Origin: SHWB01 sp050246875
GTDB taxonomy: Bacteria > Pseudomonadota > Alphaproteobacteria > UBA6615
Reading direction: 5' to 3'
DNA: 64,000 bases
NCBI GenBank assembly: GCA_050246875.1
Contig: JBFWVF010000011.1
Location: 124,001 to 188,000 of the forward strand
How positions within the stretch are numbered: position 1 is the first letter of the stretch; each line of letters begins with the position of its first letter. The position numbers were made by a program, and so were the translations under genes. Positions 26,788 to 34,702 of the stretch are shown piece by piece. The notes beneath the pieces were generated by a model. That model saw only the letters and a program-made list of their open reading frames with translations. It did not search any database and was not told the origin of the DNA.

Positions 26788-27153
26788 TCAGCGCAGGAAG
26801 CTGGAGACCGTCTCGAGGAAGCGCGTTACCGAGATCGGCTTGGCAATGTAGGCCTCGCAGCCGCCCTGGCGGATCTTCTCCTCGTCGCCCTTCATGGCGA
26901 AGGCCGTGACGGCGATCACCGGGATGGCGCGCAGGTCGGAATCCTCCTTGAGGCGCTTGGTCACCTCGAGGCCCGATATCTCGGGAAGCTGGATGTCCAT
27001 CAGGATGAGGTCCGGACGATGCTCGCGCGCGAGCTTCAGGGCTTCGAGCCCGTCGCGCGTCTGCAGGGTGTCGTAGCCCTGCGCCTCCAGCAGATCGTGG
27101 AAGAGCTTCATGTTGAGTTCGTTGTCTTCCACGATCAGGACGGTTTTCGCCAT
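26788..27153 (-). CDS. divK: Single-domain response regulator DivK
   Basis: A 121-residue receiver domain without an output domain. It reads MAKTVLIVEDNELNMKLFHD, with phospho-acceptor Asp53 in LILMDIQLPEISGLEV, and the AVTAFAMKGDEEKI and AYIAKPISV segments typical of DivK. DivK relays phosphate signals from PleC/DivJ-type kinases to control CtrA and polar cell-cycle events. In Caulobacter and many relatives divK is followed by pleD; here what follows is a repeat element and then convergent rpmG, so pleD is absent from this locus. Confidence 0.92.
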   Translation of the reverse strand: MAKTVLIVEDNELNMKLFHDLLEAQGYDTLQTRDGLEALKLAREHRPDLILMDIQLPEISGLEVTKRLKEDSDLRAIPVIAVTAFAMKGDEEKIRQGGCEAYIAKPISVTRFLETVSSFLR

Positions 27154-27304
27154 GAATGCCCTCTCCCGGCGCGCTCCGGGAGCCCCAGCCGGCTGACCCA
27201 CCTCGGGCTACCATAGACCATCGACGCCCGGCCGCACACGCATCGTTGCGCCGCGGCCGGCGCGGCCCGAGACTGCCGGCGACGGCACCACAGCCCGTGA
27301 TTCC

Positions 27305-28213
27305 ATGCGCATCGGCGTCGACCTCGGCGGCACCAAGACGGAGATCGTGGCCCTCGGCGATGACGGCGCCGCGCTCGACGGCGCCCGCGTGGCGAGCCCG
27401 CAGGGCGACTACGCGGCGACCGTTGCCACCATCGCCGGCCTCGTCGCCGCCTGCGAGGCGCGCACCGGCCGGCACGGCACGGTCGGCGTCGGCATCCCGG
27501 GCGTCGTCGACCCCGACAGCGGCACCGTACGCGGCGCCAACTCGACCTGGCTCAACGGCCGGCCGCTCGGCCGCGACCTCGCCGCCGCGCTCGGCCGCGA
27601 GGTGCGGCTGGCCAACGACGCCAACTGCTTCGCCGTGTCGGAGGCGGCGGACGGCGCCGGCGCCGGCGCGCGCTGCGTCTTCGGCGTCATCGTCGGCACC
27701 GGCTGCGGCGCCGGCATCGTCGTCGACGGCCGGCCGCTGACCGGGCGCCACGCCATCGCCGGGGAATGGGGCCACAATCCCCTGCCGGCACCGCTGCCCG
27801 GCGAACTGCCGGGGCCGGCCTGCTGGTGCGGCAAGCACGGCTGCGTCGAGACCTGGCTGTCCGGACCGGCGCTGGCACGCGATTTCCACGCCGCCAGCGG
27901 CCGGGCGGAGACCGCCGACCGCATCGCGGCACTGGCCGAGGCCGGCGACGCCGACGCCACTGCGGCGCTGGCGCGCTACGAGGACCGCATGGCCCGCGCG
28001 CTCGCCGTCGTCGTCAACCTGCTCGACCCCGACGTCATCGTGCTGGGCGGCGGGCTGTCGCGCGTGGCGCGGCTCTACCGCAACGTCCCGGCTCTGGTCG
28101 CGCCGCACCTCTTCACCTTCGCCGCCGACGCCGGCATCACGCTGGTGCCACCCCGCCACGGCGACGCCAGCGGCGTGCGCGGCGCGGCCTGGCTGTGGCC
28201 GGTGGGATCATGA
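27305..28213 (+). CDS. mak: ROK-family sugar kinase, fructokinase Mak-like
   Basis: A 302-residue ROK kinase. The ATP-binding start is MRIGVDLGGTKTEIVALGDD, the catalytic segment LANDANCFAVSEA, and the zinc motif GEWGHNPLP with CWCGKHGCVETWLSG. The ending GDASGVRGAAWLWP and overall pattern closely resemble E. coli Mak (fructokinase/mannokinase). The reaction is phosphorylation of fructose or a related hexose; exact specificity is inferred. The stop overlaps the dinB start by four bases (ATGA), suggesting translational coupling of two functionally unrelated genes. Confidence 0.88.
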   Translation: MRIGVDLGGTKTEIVALGDDGAALDGARVASPQGDYAATVATIAGLVAACEARTGRHGTVGVGIPGVVDPDSGTVRGANSTWLNGRPLGRDLAAALGREVRLANDANCFAVSEAADGAGAGARCVFGVIVGTGCGAGIVVDGRPLTGRHAIAGEWGHNPLPAPLPGELPGPACWCGKHGCVETWLSGPALARDFHAASGRAETADRIAALAEAGDADATAALARYEDRMARALAVVVNLLDPDVIVLGGGLSRVARLYRNVPALVAPHLFTFAADAGITLVPPRHGDASGVRGAAWLWPVGS

Positions 28214-29538
28214 GCGCCGACACGGCCGGCCTCTGCCGCGACTGCGCCGCACCGGTGGCGGCTGGCGGGCGGCGCTGCGCGGCCTGTCATTCGCCGCGCA
28301 TCGTGCGTCATGGCGAACTCAATGCGCTGGCCATCGCGCACATCGACTGCGACGCGTTCTACGCTGCCATCGAGAAGCGCGATGACCCGGCCCTGCGCGA
28401 GAAGCCGGTGATCGTCGGCGGCGGCCGGCGCGGTGTCGTCTCGGCGGCCTGCTACATCGCCCGCATCCACGGCGTGCATTCGGCGATGCCGATGTTCGAG
28501 GCCCTGCGCCTGTGTCCCGGTGCCACCGTCATCCGCCCCGACATGGCGAAATACGTCGCCGTCGGCCGCCAGGTGCGGGCGCTGATGGAGGCGACGACGC
28601 CGCTGGTCGAGCCATTGTCGATCGACGAGGCCTTCCTCGACCTGACCGGCACGCAGCGCCTGCACGGCGCGCCGCCGGCGGCGACCCTGATCCGCCTCGC
28701 GCGCCGCATCGAGGCCGAGATTGGCGTCACCGTGTCGATCGGCCTCAGCTACAACAAGTTCCTCGCCAAACTGGCCTCCGACCTCGACAAGCCGCGCGGC
28801 TTCGCCGTGCTCGGGCGCGGCGACGCCCCCGCCTTCCTCGACCGCCTGCCGGTGTCGCGCCTGTGGGGCGTCGGCGCCGCGCTGCACGGGCGCCTGACGG
28901 CGGACGGCATCCGCACGGTGGGCCAGTTGCGCGGCCGCGAGGAAAAGGCGCTGGTCGCCCGCTACGGGGCGATCGGCAGCCGGCTGTGGCACTTCGCGCG
29001 CGGCGAGGATGCCCGCCGGGTGAACCCGCGCGAGCCGGCGCGCAGCCTCTCGGCCGAGACCACCTTCGAGGACGACCTCGCCGGCGCCGAACTGCTGCGC
29101 CAGCGCCTGTGGCCGCTGGCGGAAAAGGTCGCCGACCGGCTGAAGGCCGCCGGGCTGGCCGGACGCACCGTGACGCTGAAGCTCAAGACGGCGCGCTTCA
29201 AGCTGATCACAAGGCGGGCCAGCCTGCCGGCGCCGACGCGCCTCGCCGATACGTTGTGGCGGACCGCCGTGCCGCTGCTCGACCGCGCGCTGGCCGACCT
29301 GCCGGCGGACACGACCTTCCGGCTGATCGGCGTCGGCGCCAGCGGCCTCGGCCCGGCCGAGGCGGCCGACCCGACCGACCTCGCCGACCCCGACGGCGGC
29401 CGGCGGCGCCAGGTCGAGGAAGCGATCGACGCCGTCCGGGCGCGGCTTGGACGCGGCGCCATCCGCCGCGGCCGCGGCCTCAGCGGCAGTCCGGGCGCGA
29501 AAGCCCCTCGATCCGGGAAAGACGGGCGACCAGGCTGA
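28210..29538 (+). CDS. dinB: DNA polymerase IV (Y-family translesion polymerase)
   Basis: A 442-residue error-prone polymerase. The palm begins with AIAHIDCDAFYAAIEKRDD and carries the catalytic acidic pair in PLSIDEAFLDLTG; SIGLSYNKFLAKLASD and the little-finger domain follow. Unlike the E. coli enzyme it has about 40 extra N-terminal residues with two cysteine pairs (CRDC and CAAC), which look like a small zinc ribbon. The last 59 bases overlap the 3' end of the convergent eipB. No clear beta-clamp motif was seen at the low-complexity C-terminus. Confidence 0.93.
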   Translation: MSADTAGLCRDCAAPVAAGGRRCAACHSPRIVRHGELNALAIAHIDCDAFYAAIEKRDDPALREKPVIVGGGRRGVVSAACYIARIHGVHSAMPMFEALRLCPGATVIRPDMAKYVAVGRQVRALMEATTPLVEPLSIDEAFLDLTGTQRLHGAPPAATLIRLARRIEAEIGVTVSIGLSYNKFLAKLASDLDKPRGFAVLGRGDAPAFLDRLPVSRLWGVGAALHGRLTADGIRTVGQLRGREEKALVARYGAIGSRLWHFARGEDARRVNPREPARSLSAETTFEDDLAGAELLRQRLWPLAEKVADRLKAAGLAGRTVTLKLKTARFKLITRRASLPAPTRLADTLWRTAVPLLDRALADLPADTTFRLIGVGASGLGPAEAADPTDLADPDGGRRRQVEEAIDAVRARLGRGAIRRGRGLSGSPGAKAPRSGKDGRPG

Positions 29539-30304
29539 ATTCGCCATAGTCGAAGACGAACTCGCGCACGACGCCGTTGTCCTGCAGCTTGGCCGACATC
29601 TCGAAGTCGGGCTCGGCGACGCCGCTGTCGTGCTCGAAGAAGGCGATGCGAATCGGCCACCACGGGTGCCCCAACACTCCCTCGTCGGCCGCCGCCGCCG
29701 GCTGCGCCTCGCCGAGCACCAGCGCGCTGGCGAGGAACGGGCTCTTGTCGGGGCGCGGCCCGTCGAAGAAGGGCACGGTGAGCTGGCGCTCGCCGCGCGC
29801 CGCCGCGGCGACGAGGGCGCGGGTGTGCTGGATGGGAAACATGGTGCCTTCCGGCAACGACACCGTGGTGTCGGACGGGTCGCTGTAGCTGACGCTGCCG
29901 GCGGCCGCGGCGCCGTCGCGCCGCACGGTGCCCTGGTAGCGCTCGGCCTCGCCGCCGCCATGCGTCGTGCGCGAGGTGAAGCGGTAGGCCGTGCCGTCGG
30001 TGCTCTCGAAGCTCGACATGGTGAGATCGGTGTCGAGCTTCTCGCCCTCGTCGGTCTCGAGCACCATGCGGAGCCGCTGGACGGCCACCCAGCCCTCGCA
30101 GGACAGCGACCATTCGGCCGTCATGGCGCCGGTGGCCCCGATGACGTTGGAGCGACCGAAGGCATTGGCCAGCGACAGCTCGTAGAAGGCGCGGTACGGC
30201 GCAAGGTCAACGGCGGCGGCCGGCCGATCCACGGCGGCGCCGGCAACGACGGCGGCGACGATCAATACTGCGCGGCCCGCCGACCGCCGCAACCCGAACG
30301 ACAT
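29480..30304 (-). CDS. eipB: Cell envelope integrity protein EipB (DUF1849)
   Basis: A 274-residue exported protein with a signal peptide (hydrophobic stretch ending about PAAAVDL). It has the DUF1849 pattern: LAPYRAFYELSLA at the mature N-terminus, LSCEGWVAVQRL, TRTTHGGGEAERY-like strands, PEGTMFPIQHTRAL and FFDGPRPDKSPF. The only two cysteines of the mature protein are in LSCEGW and at the very end (RPDCR), as in Brucella EipB, where they form a stabilising disulfide. EipB is a periplasmic spiral beta protein needed for envelope integrity. The ATG at 30304 has AGGGG eight bases before it; a GTG at 30325 is an alternative. Confidence 0.88.
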   Translation of the reverse strand: MSFGLRRSAGRAVLIVAAVVAGAAVDRPAAAVDLAPYRAFYELSLANAFGRSNVIGATGAMTAEWSLSCEGWVAVQRLRMVLETDEGEKLDTDLTMSSFESTDGTAYRFTSRTTHGGGEAERYQGTVRRDGAAAAGSVSYSDPSDTTVSLPEGTMFPIQHTRALVAAAARGERQLTVPFFDGPRPDKSPFLASALVLGEAQPAAAADEGVLGHPWWPIRIAFFEHDSGVAEPDFEMSAKLQDNGVVREFVFDYGEFSLVARLSRIEGLSRPDCR

Positions 30305-30394
30305 GCGCACTGCCCCTGACGACACGCGTCCCGCGATGACGGGCCGCTCCGGGAGTTAATGTGGGACGTTCCGGCCGGCGCGGCAATGCGCCGT

Positions 30395-30895
30395 TCAGCG
30401 CGCCAGCGCGGCGACCTGGCCGAGGGTGACGAATTCGGTCGGCTTCGCCTGCGGAATCGCCGCGGCCAGGCTGTCGCCCGCGGCCTGCCAGCCGGACGGC
30501 TTGGGCAACGGACGCGCGGCATCGAGGGCCAGCATCGGCGGCGCGGGCTTGGGCAGCGGCCGGGCCGTCGCGAGCGACGCCGAAGCGGGTTCGACCTGCG
30601 GGAGCGGCGGCAGTTCGGCGACGGTCACCGGCTCGCGCACGGTCGGCCCGTCGCGTTCGACGACATCGTCGATATCGGGTGCGGCGTCGTGGCAGATCTC
30701 GTCGCCGTCGAAGGCACGCAGCAGCGCGCAATCGCGCTCGGTGACCGTCGAAATGGCGTGATCGGTGGCCGACTTGCCGCTGAAGAGGTAACTCAGGCCG
30801 TCGATGGCGTAGCTGGCGAGGTTGTACTCGAGAGGCAATGCGCAACCGCCGAGCAACGTCGGCAAGAGCAACAGAACCCCGAGCCGCACCCTCAT
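30395..30895 (-). CDS. Small lipoprotein, paralogue 1 (DHA-S-ERDC motif)
   Basis: A 166-residue predicted lipoprotein: a short basic start, hydrophobic helix and lipobox LGGC. Just after the anchor is a segment also found in the next gene: SGKSATDHAIS, then TERDCALLRAFDGDEICHD. The rest is a proline-rich, probably disordered tail with two copies of ARPLPKP. The common segment marks a family I recall from Rhodospirillales-type genomes without known function. Two conserved cysteines (ERDC and ICHD) may form a disulfide. AGGGGGCG precedes the ATG at 30895. Confidence 0.75.
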   Translation of the reverse strand: MRVRLGVLLLLPTLLGGCALPLEYNLASYAIDGLSYLFSGKSATDHAISTVTERDCALLRAFDGDEICHDAAPDIDDVVERDGPTVREPVTVAELPPLPQVEPASASLATARPLPKPAPPMLALDAARPLPKPSGWQAAGDSLAAAIPQAKPTEFVTLGQVAALAR

Positions 30896-31028
30896 GGACG
30901 CCCCCTGCGCCACCCCGTACCGAAAAGAGTGAAGTATTCAAAATGATTTGCCCAGCACTTTCGCATAACGCTTCAGGGAAGCGCGCCAAGTTGCGAAAAT
31001 TGCGTGCGCGACTCGCAGCGCCGGCAAG

Positions 31029-31328
31029 TCAGCCGGCCGGCGCCGTGCCGGCGACGAGAAGGTAGGCCGGCTTCGCGCGCGGCCGCGCGGTCGCATAGGG
31101 ATCGGCGGCGGCCACCGGCACCACGTCGTGGCAGACCGGCTCGTCGTCGAAGAAACGCATCAGGGAACAGTCGCGCTCCATCGCCGCCGACAGGGCGTGA
31201 TCGCTCGTGGTCTTGCCGGTCGAGGCGTAGCTCGCGCCGTCGGCGGCGGTGCTCAGGATGGTCCACTGGACCGGCACGGCGCAGCCGCCGCACAGCAGCG
31301 CCAGCGCCACCACCGCGACCTTCGGCAT
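31029..31328 (-). CDS. Small lipoprotein, paralogue 2 (DHA-S-ERDC motif)
   Basis: A 99-residue predicted lipoprotein beginning MPKVAVVALALLCGGCAVP, lipobox CGGC. It shares with the neighbour at 30395-30895 the run STGKTTSDHALS and MERDCSLMRFFDDEPVCHD, including both cysteines, but lacks the long proline-rich tail. An ATG at 31352 would add eight residues before the signal peptide. It lies 68 bases after aspS on the same strand, so aspS, the two lipoproteins and eipB may be one transcription unit. Confidence 0.75.
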   Translation of the reverse strand: MPKVAVVALALLCGGCAVPVQWTILSTAADGASYASTGKTTSDHALSAAMERDCSLMRFFDDEPVCHDVVPVAAADPYATARPRAKPAYLLVAGTAPAG

Positions 31329-31396
31329 CGCCCTGCTCCCGACCGTCGCCATCATGCGGCCAACGCACGAGGCGGCGATCGGTTCCCGGCGCGACG

Positions 31397-33199
31397 TCAG
31401 CCGCCGCTCTTGGCCGGCGGCAGGGCGGGGCGAAGGTGCAGTTCGCGCCAGCGCTCGGGCGGCACCTCGGCCGGCGCCTGCATCATCAGGTCCTCGGCGC
31501 GCTGCGTCATCGGGAAGGCGATCACCTCGCGGATGTTCGGCTCGTCGGCGATGAGCATGACGATGCGGTCGATGCCGGGCGCCGAGCCGCCATGCGGCGG
31601 CGCGCCGAAGCGCAGCGCCGCCAGCATGCCGCCGAAACGCTGCTCCAGGTCGTCCTGCGTGTAGCCGGCGATCTGGAAGGCCTTGATCATGATGTCCGGG
31701 CGATGGTTGCGGATGGCGCCCGAGGACAGTTCCACGCCGTTGCAGACGATGTCGTACTGGAACGCCAGCACGTCGAGCGGATCCTTCGTCTCCAGCGCCT
31801 CCAGCCCGCCCTGCGGCATCGAGAACGGGTTGTGGCTGAACTCGATCTTCCCGGTGTCGGGGTCGCGCTCGTACATCGGGAAGTCGACGATCCAGCAGAA
31901 TTCGTAGCGGCCCTCGGCGACGAGGCCGAGGTCGGTGCCGACGCGGGTGCGCGCCTTGCCGGCCAGCGACGCCGCCTCGGCCGCCGAGCCGGCGGCGAAG
32001 AACACCGCGTCGCCCTCCTCCAGCCCGGCCAGTTCGCGCAGCCGCGCCTGCCGCTCGGGCGAGAGGAAACGTGCGATCGGGCCCTTGGCCTCGCCGCCCT
32101 CGAAGACGATCCAGCCGAGGCCGGGGGCACCTTCCCCGCGCGCCCAGTCGTTGAGACGGTCGAACCAGCTTCGCGGCCGGGCGGCGGCCTTCGGGCCCGG
32201 AATGGCGCGGACCACGCCGCCCTCGGCGACGACCTTGGCGAAGACGCGGAAGTCGGAGCCGGCGAACACCTCGCCGACATCGGCAATGAGCAGCGGGTTG
32301 CGCAGGTCGGGCTTGTCCGAGCCGTATTTCAGCATGGCGTCGGCGTAACGGATGCGCGGGAACGGCGGCTTCGTCACCGTCCACGGCGCGGCGCGGCCAA
32401 AGCCGGCGAACTCCTCGAATACCCCGGCGATGACCGGCTCGATGGCCGCGAACACGTCCTCCTGCTCGACGAAGCTCATCTCGAAGTCGAGCTGGTAGAA
32501 CTCGCCCGGCGAGCGGTCGGCGCGCGCGTCCTCGTCGCGGAAGCAGGGGGCGATCTGGAAGTAGCGGTCGAAGCCGGCGATCATCAGCAGCTGCTTGAAC
32601 TGCTGCGGCGCCTGCGGCAGGGCGTAGAAGCGGCCGGGGTGCAGGCGGGACGGCACGAGGTAGTCGCGCGCGCCCTCCGGGCTCGACGCCGTCAGGATCG
32701 GCGTCTGGAACTCGGTGAAGCCGCCCTCGATCATGCGCCGGCGGATCGACGAGATGACCTGGCTGCGCAGCAGCACGTTGCGGTGCACCTTCTCGCGCCG
32801 CAGGTCGAGGAAGCGGTAGCGCAGGCGCGTCTCCTCGCCGTAGTCCTCGTCGGAATTGACCTGCAGCGGCAGCACGTCGGCACCCGATTCCAGCGCCAGC
32901 GCCGCCACCTGCACCTCGATGCCGCCGGTCGGCAGCGCCGCGTTCACCGTCTCGGCCGAGCGCCGCACGACCGTGCCGGTAACCGTGACGACCGATTCGA
33001 GGCGCAGCGCCTCGGCGGCGGCGAAGGCCGGGTTGGCGACGTCGAGGACGCACTGCGTCAGGCCGTAGTGGTCGCGCAGGTCGATGAACATGAGCTGGCC
33101 GTGGTCGCGCTTGCGATGGACCCAGCCCGACAGCCGCACCTCGGCGCCGGCATCGGCCGGGCGCAGCGCGCCGCAGGTGTGGGTGCGATAGCGGTGCAT
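31397..33199 (-). CDS. aspS: Aspartyl-tRNA synthetase (likely non-discriminating)
   Basis: A 600-residue class IIb synthetase. The N-terminal anticodon-binding domain has LSGWVHRKRDHGQLMFIDLR, the catalytic domain has motif 2 in FRDEDARADRSPGEFYQLD and motif 3 in APGIDRIVMLIAD, and the bacterial GAD insertion lies between. The histidine in KRDHGQ is the residue associated with non-discriminating enzymes such as that of Pseudomonas; E. coli has leucine there. With gatCAB in the same window this fits charging of both tRNA(Asp) and tRNA(Asn), followed by amidation. The ATG at 33199 is the start at family length. Confidence 0.95.
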   Translation of the reverse strand: MHRYRTHTCGALRPADAGAEVRLSGWVHRKRDHGQLMFIDLRDHYGLTQCVLDVANPAFAAAEALRLESVVTVTGTVVRRSAETVNAALPTGGIEVQVAALALESGADVLPLQVNSDEDYGEETRLRYRFLDLRREKVHRNVLLRSQVISSIRRRMIEGGFTEFQTPILTASSPEGARDYLVPSRLHPGRFYALPQAPQQFKQLLMIAGFDRYFQIAPCFRDEDARADRSPGEFYQLDFEMSFVEQEDVFAAIEPVIAGVFEEFAGFGRAAPWTVTKPPFPRIRYADAMLKYGSDKPDLRNPLLIADVGEVFAGSDFRVFAKVVAEGGVVRAIPGPKAAARPRSWFDRLNDWARGEGAPGLGWIVFEGGEAKGPIARFLSPERQARLRELAGLEEGDAVFFAAGSAAEAASLAGKARTRVGTDLGLVAEGRYEFCWIVDFPMYERDPDTGKIEFSHNPFSMPQGGLEALETKDPLDVLAFQYDIVCNGVELSSGAIRNHRPDIMIKAFQIAGYTQDDLEQRFGGMLAALRFGAPPHGGSAPGIDRIVMLIADEPNIREVIAFPMTQRAEDLMMQAPAEVPPERWRELHLRPALPPAKSGG

Positions 33200-33340
33200 C
33201 GGGTCCTCTTGCGACACGGGAAGCCGGCCCGGCGGCATGGCCGGCCGGGCGCGGCGCCACTGGCCACGGAACGCCGGCGGGTGTCAAGCGAGCCTGCCCG
33301 GCTTCCCTCGCCCCGCCCGGAGCGTGTAGAAGCGGAGCCC

Positions 33341-34702
33341 ATGACGCTGATCGAAGACAGCGCCGCGCTGGCCACCTTCTGCAAGGCGCTGGCGCGGGTC
33401 GACTATGTCGCTCTCGACACCGAGTTCATGCGCGAGAGCACCTTCTGGCCCCAGCTCTGCCTGGTGCAGCTCGCCGGCCCGGACGAGGCGATGGCGATCG
33501 ACCCGCTGGCGCCGGGCATCGACCTGCAGCCGCTGTTCGACCTGATGGCCAACCGCCGCGTGCTCAAGGTCATGCACGGCGGCCGGCAGGACATGGAAAT
33601 CTTCCACCACCTCTCGGGCGAACTGCCGAACCCGGTGTTCGATACCCAGGTGGCGGCGATGGTCGCCGGCTTCGGCGACCAGGTCGGCTACGAGACCCTG
33701 ATCGCGCGCCTCACCGGCCACGGCCTCGACAAGTCGTCGCGCTTCACCGACTGGTCGCTGCGCCCGCTGTCGCAACGCCAGCTCGACTACGCGCTCGGCG
33801 ACGTCACCCATCTGCGCGAAGCCTACGAGAAGCTGCGGGCGCGCATCGAGGCGGCGGACCGCATGGACTGGGTCGCCGAGGAGATGGCGGTGTTCGAGGA
33901 TCCGGCGACCTACCGCCTCGATCCGCCGAACGCCTGGCGGCGGCTCAAGCCGCGCACCGGCGACCGCCGCCAGCTCGCCGTGCTGCAGGCGATCGCCGCA
34001 TGGCGCGAGGACGAGGCATCGACGCGCGACCTGCCGCGCAACCGCATCGTGCGCGACGAGGCGCTGCTGGAAATCGCCGCCCATCCGCCGAAATCGGCCG
34101 CCGACCTCGGGCGCATCCGCGGCATCTCGCGCGGCTTCGCCGAGGGCCGGCTCGCCGCCAGCCTGCTCGCCGCCGTCGAGCGCGGCCTCGCCCTGCCGCC
34201 CGCCGAGGCGCCCGAGCCGCCGCCGCGCCCGGTGGTGGCGCGCGGCGTCGGCCCGCTCACCGACCTCTTCAAGGTGCTGCTCAAGCTGCGCTGCGAGGAA
34301 TGGGACGTGGCGCAGAAGCTGGTGGCCTCGAGCGACGACCTGCAGGCCATCGCCGGCGACGACGAGGCCGACGTGCCGGCGCTGTCGGGCTGGCGGCGCG
34401 AACTGTTCGGCAACGATGCCCTGGCCCTCAAGCATGGCCGCCTCGCGCTCGCCGCCGACGGCCGCCAGGTGGTGCTGGTGCCGGTCGAGGGCGGCAGTGC
34501 AACCGCGCCCCAGCCGGTGCGACCGGCGGCCGGAAACGGAGGCGGAAACGGCGCCGGCGGTGACGACGGCGAGGGCCGCACGCGGCGCAAGCGCCGGCGG
34601 CGGCGGCGGCGCGGCGGCAATGGCGACGGCGCCGCCGAGGCAGCGACCCCCGAGGTACCGGCCGGCGAGGCGACGCCCCCGTCCGCCAGCGAGACGGCGT
34701 GA
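33341..34702 (+). CDS. rnd: Ribonuclease D with arginine-rich C-terminal tail
   Basis: A 453-residue exonuclease trimming the 3' ends of tRNA and other small RNAs. The DEDD motifs are VALDTEFMRES, LKVMHGGRQDMEIF and LDYALGDVTHL, followed by one or two HRDC domains (about residues 210-370). The usual family length is near 380. The extra 70 residues are a glycine/alanine-rich linker with a run of about ten basic residues (RRKRRRRRRRGG), probably an RNA-binding tail. The basic run is encoded by a CGG-rich tract near 34579-34617 that may be prone to slippage. The stop overlaps the next gene by four bases. Confidence 0.94.
   Translation: MTLIEDSAALATFCKALARVDYVALDTEFMRESTFWPQLCLVQLAGPDEAMAIDPLAPGIDLQPLFDLMANRRVLKVMHGGRQDMEIFHHLSGELPNPVFDTQVAAMVAGFGDQVGYETLIARLTGHGLDKSSRFTDWSLRPLSQRQLDYALGDVTHLREAYEKLRARIEAADRMDWVAEEMAVFEDPATYRLDPPNAWRRLKPRTGDRRQLAVLQAIAAWREDEASTRDLPRNRIVRDEALLEIAAHPPKSAADLGRIRGISRGFAEGRLAASLLAAVERGLALPPAEAPEPPPRPVVARGVGPLTDLFKVLLKLRCEEWDVAQKLVASSDDLQAIAGDDEADVPALSGWRRELFGNDALALKHGRLALAADGRQVVLVPVEGGSATAPQPVRPAAGNGGGNGAGGDDGEGRTRRKRRRRRRRGGNGDGAAEAATPEVPAGEATPPSASETA

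Noticed and set aside
33282..33287. TTGACA on the minus strand upstream of aspS
   Set aside because: No acceptable -10 sequence at 15-19 bases; not reported as a promoter.
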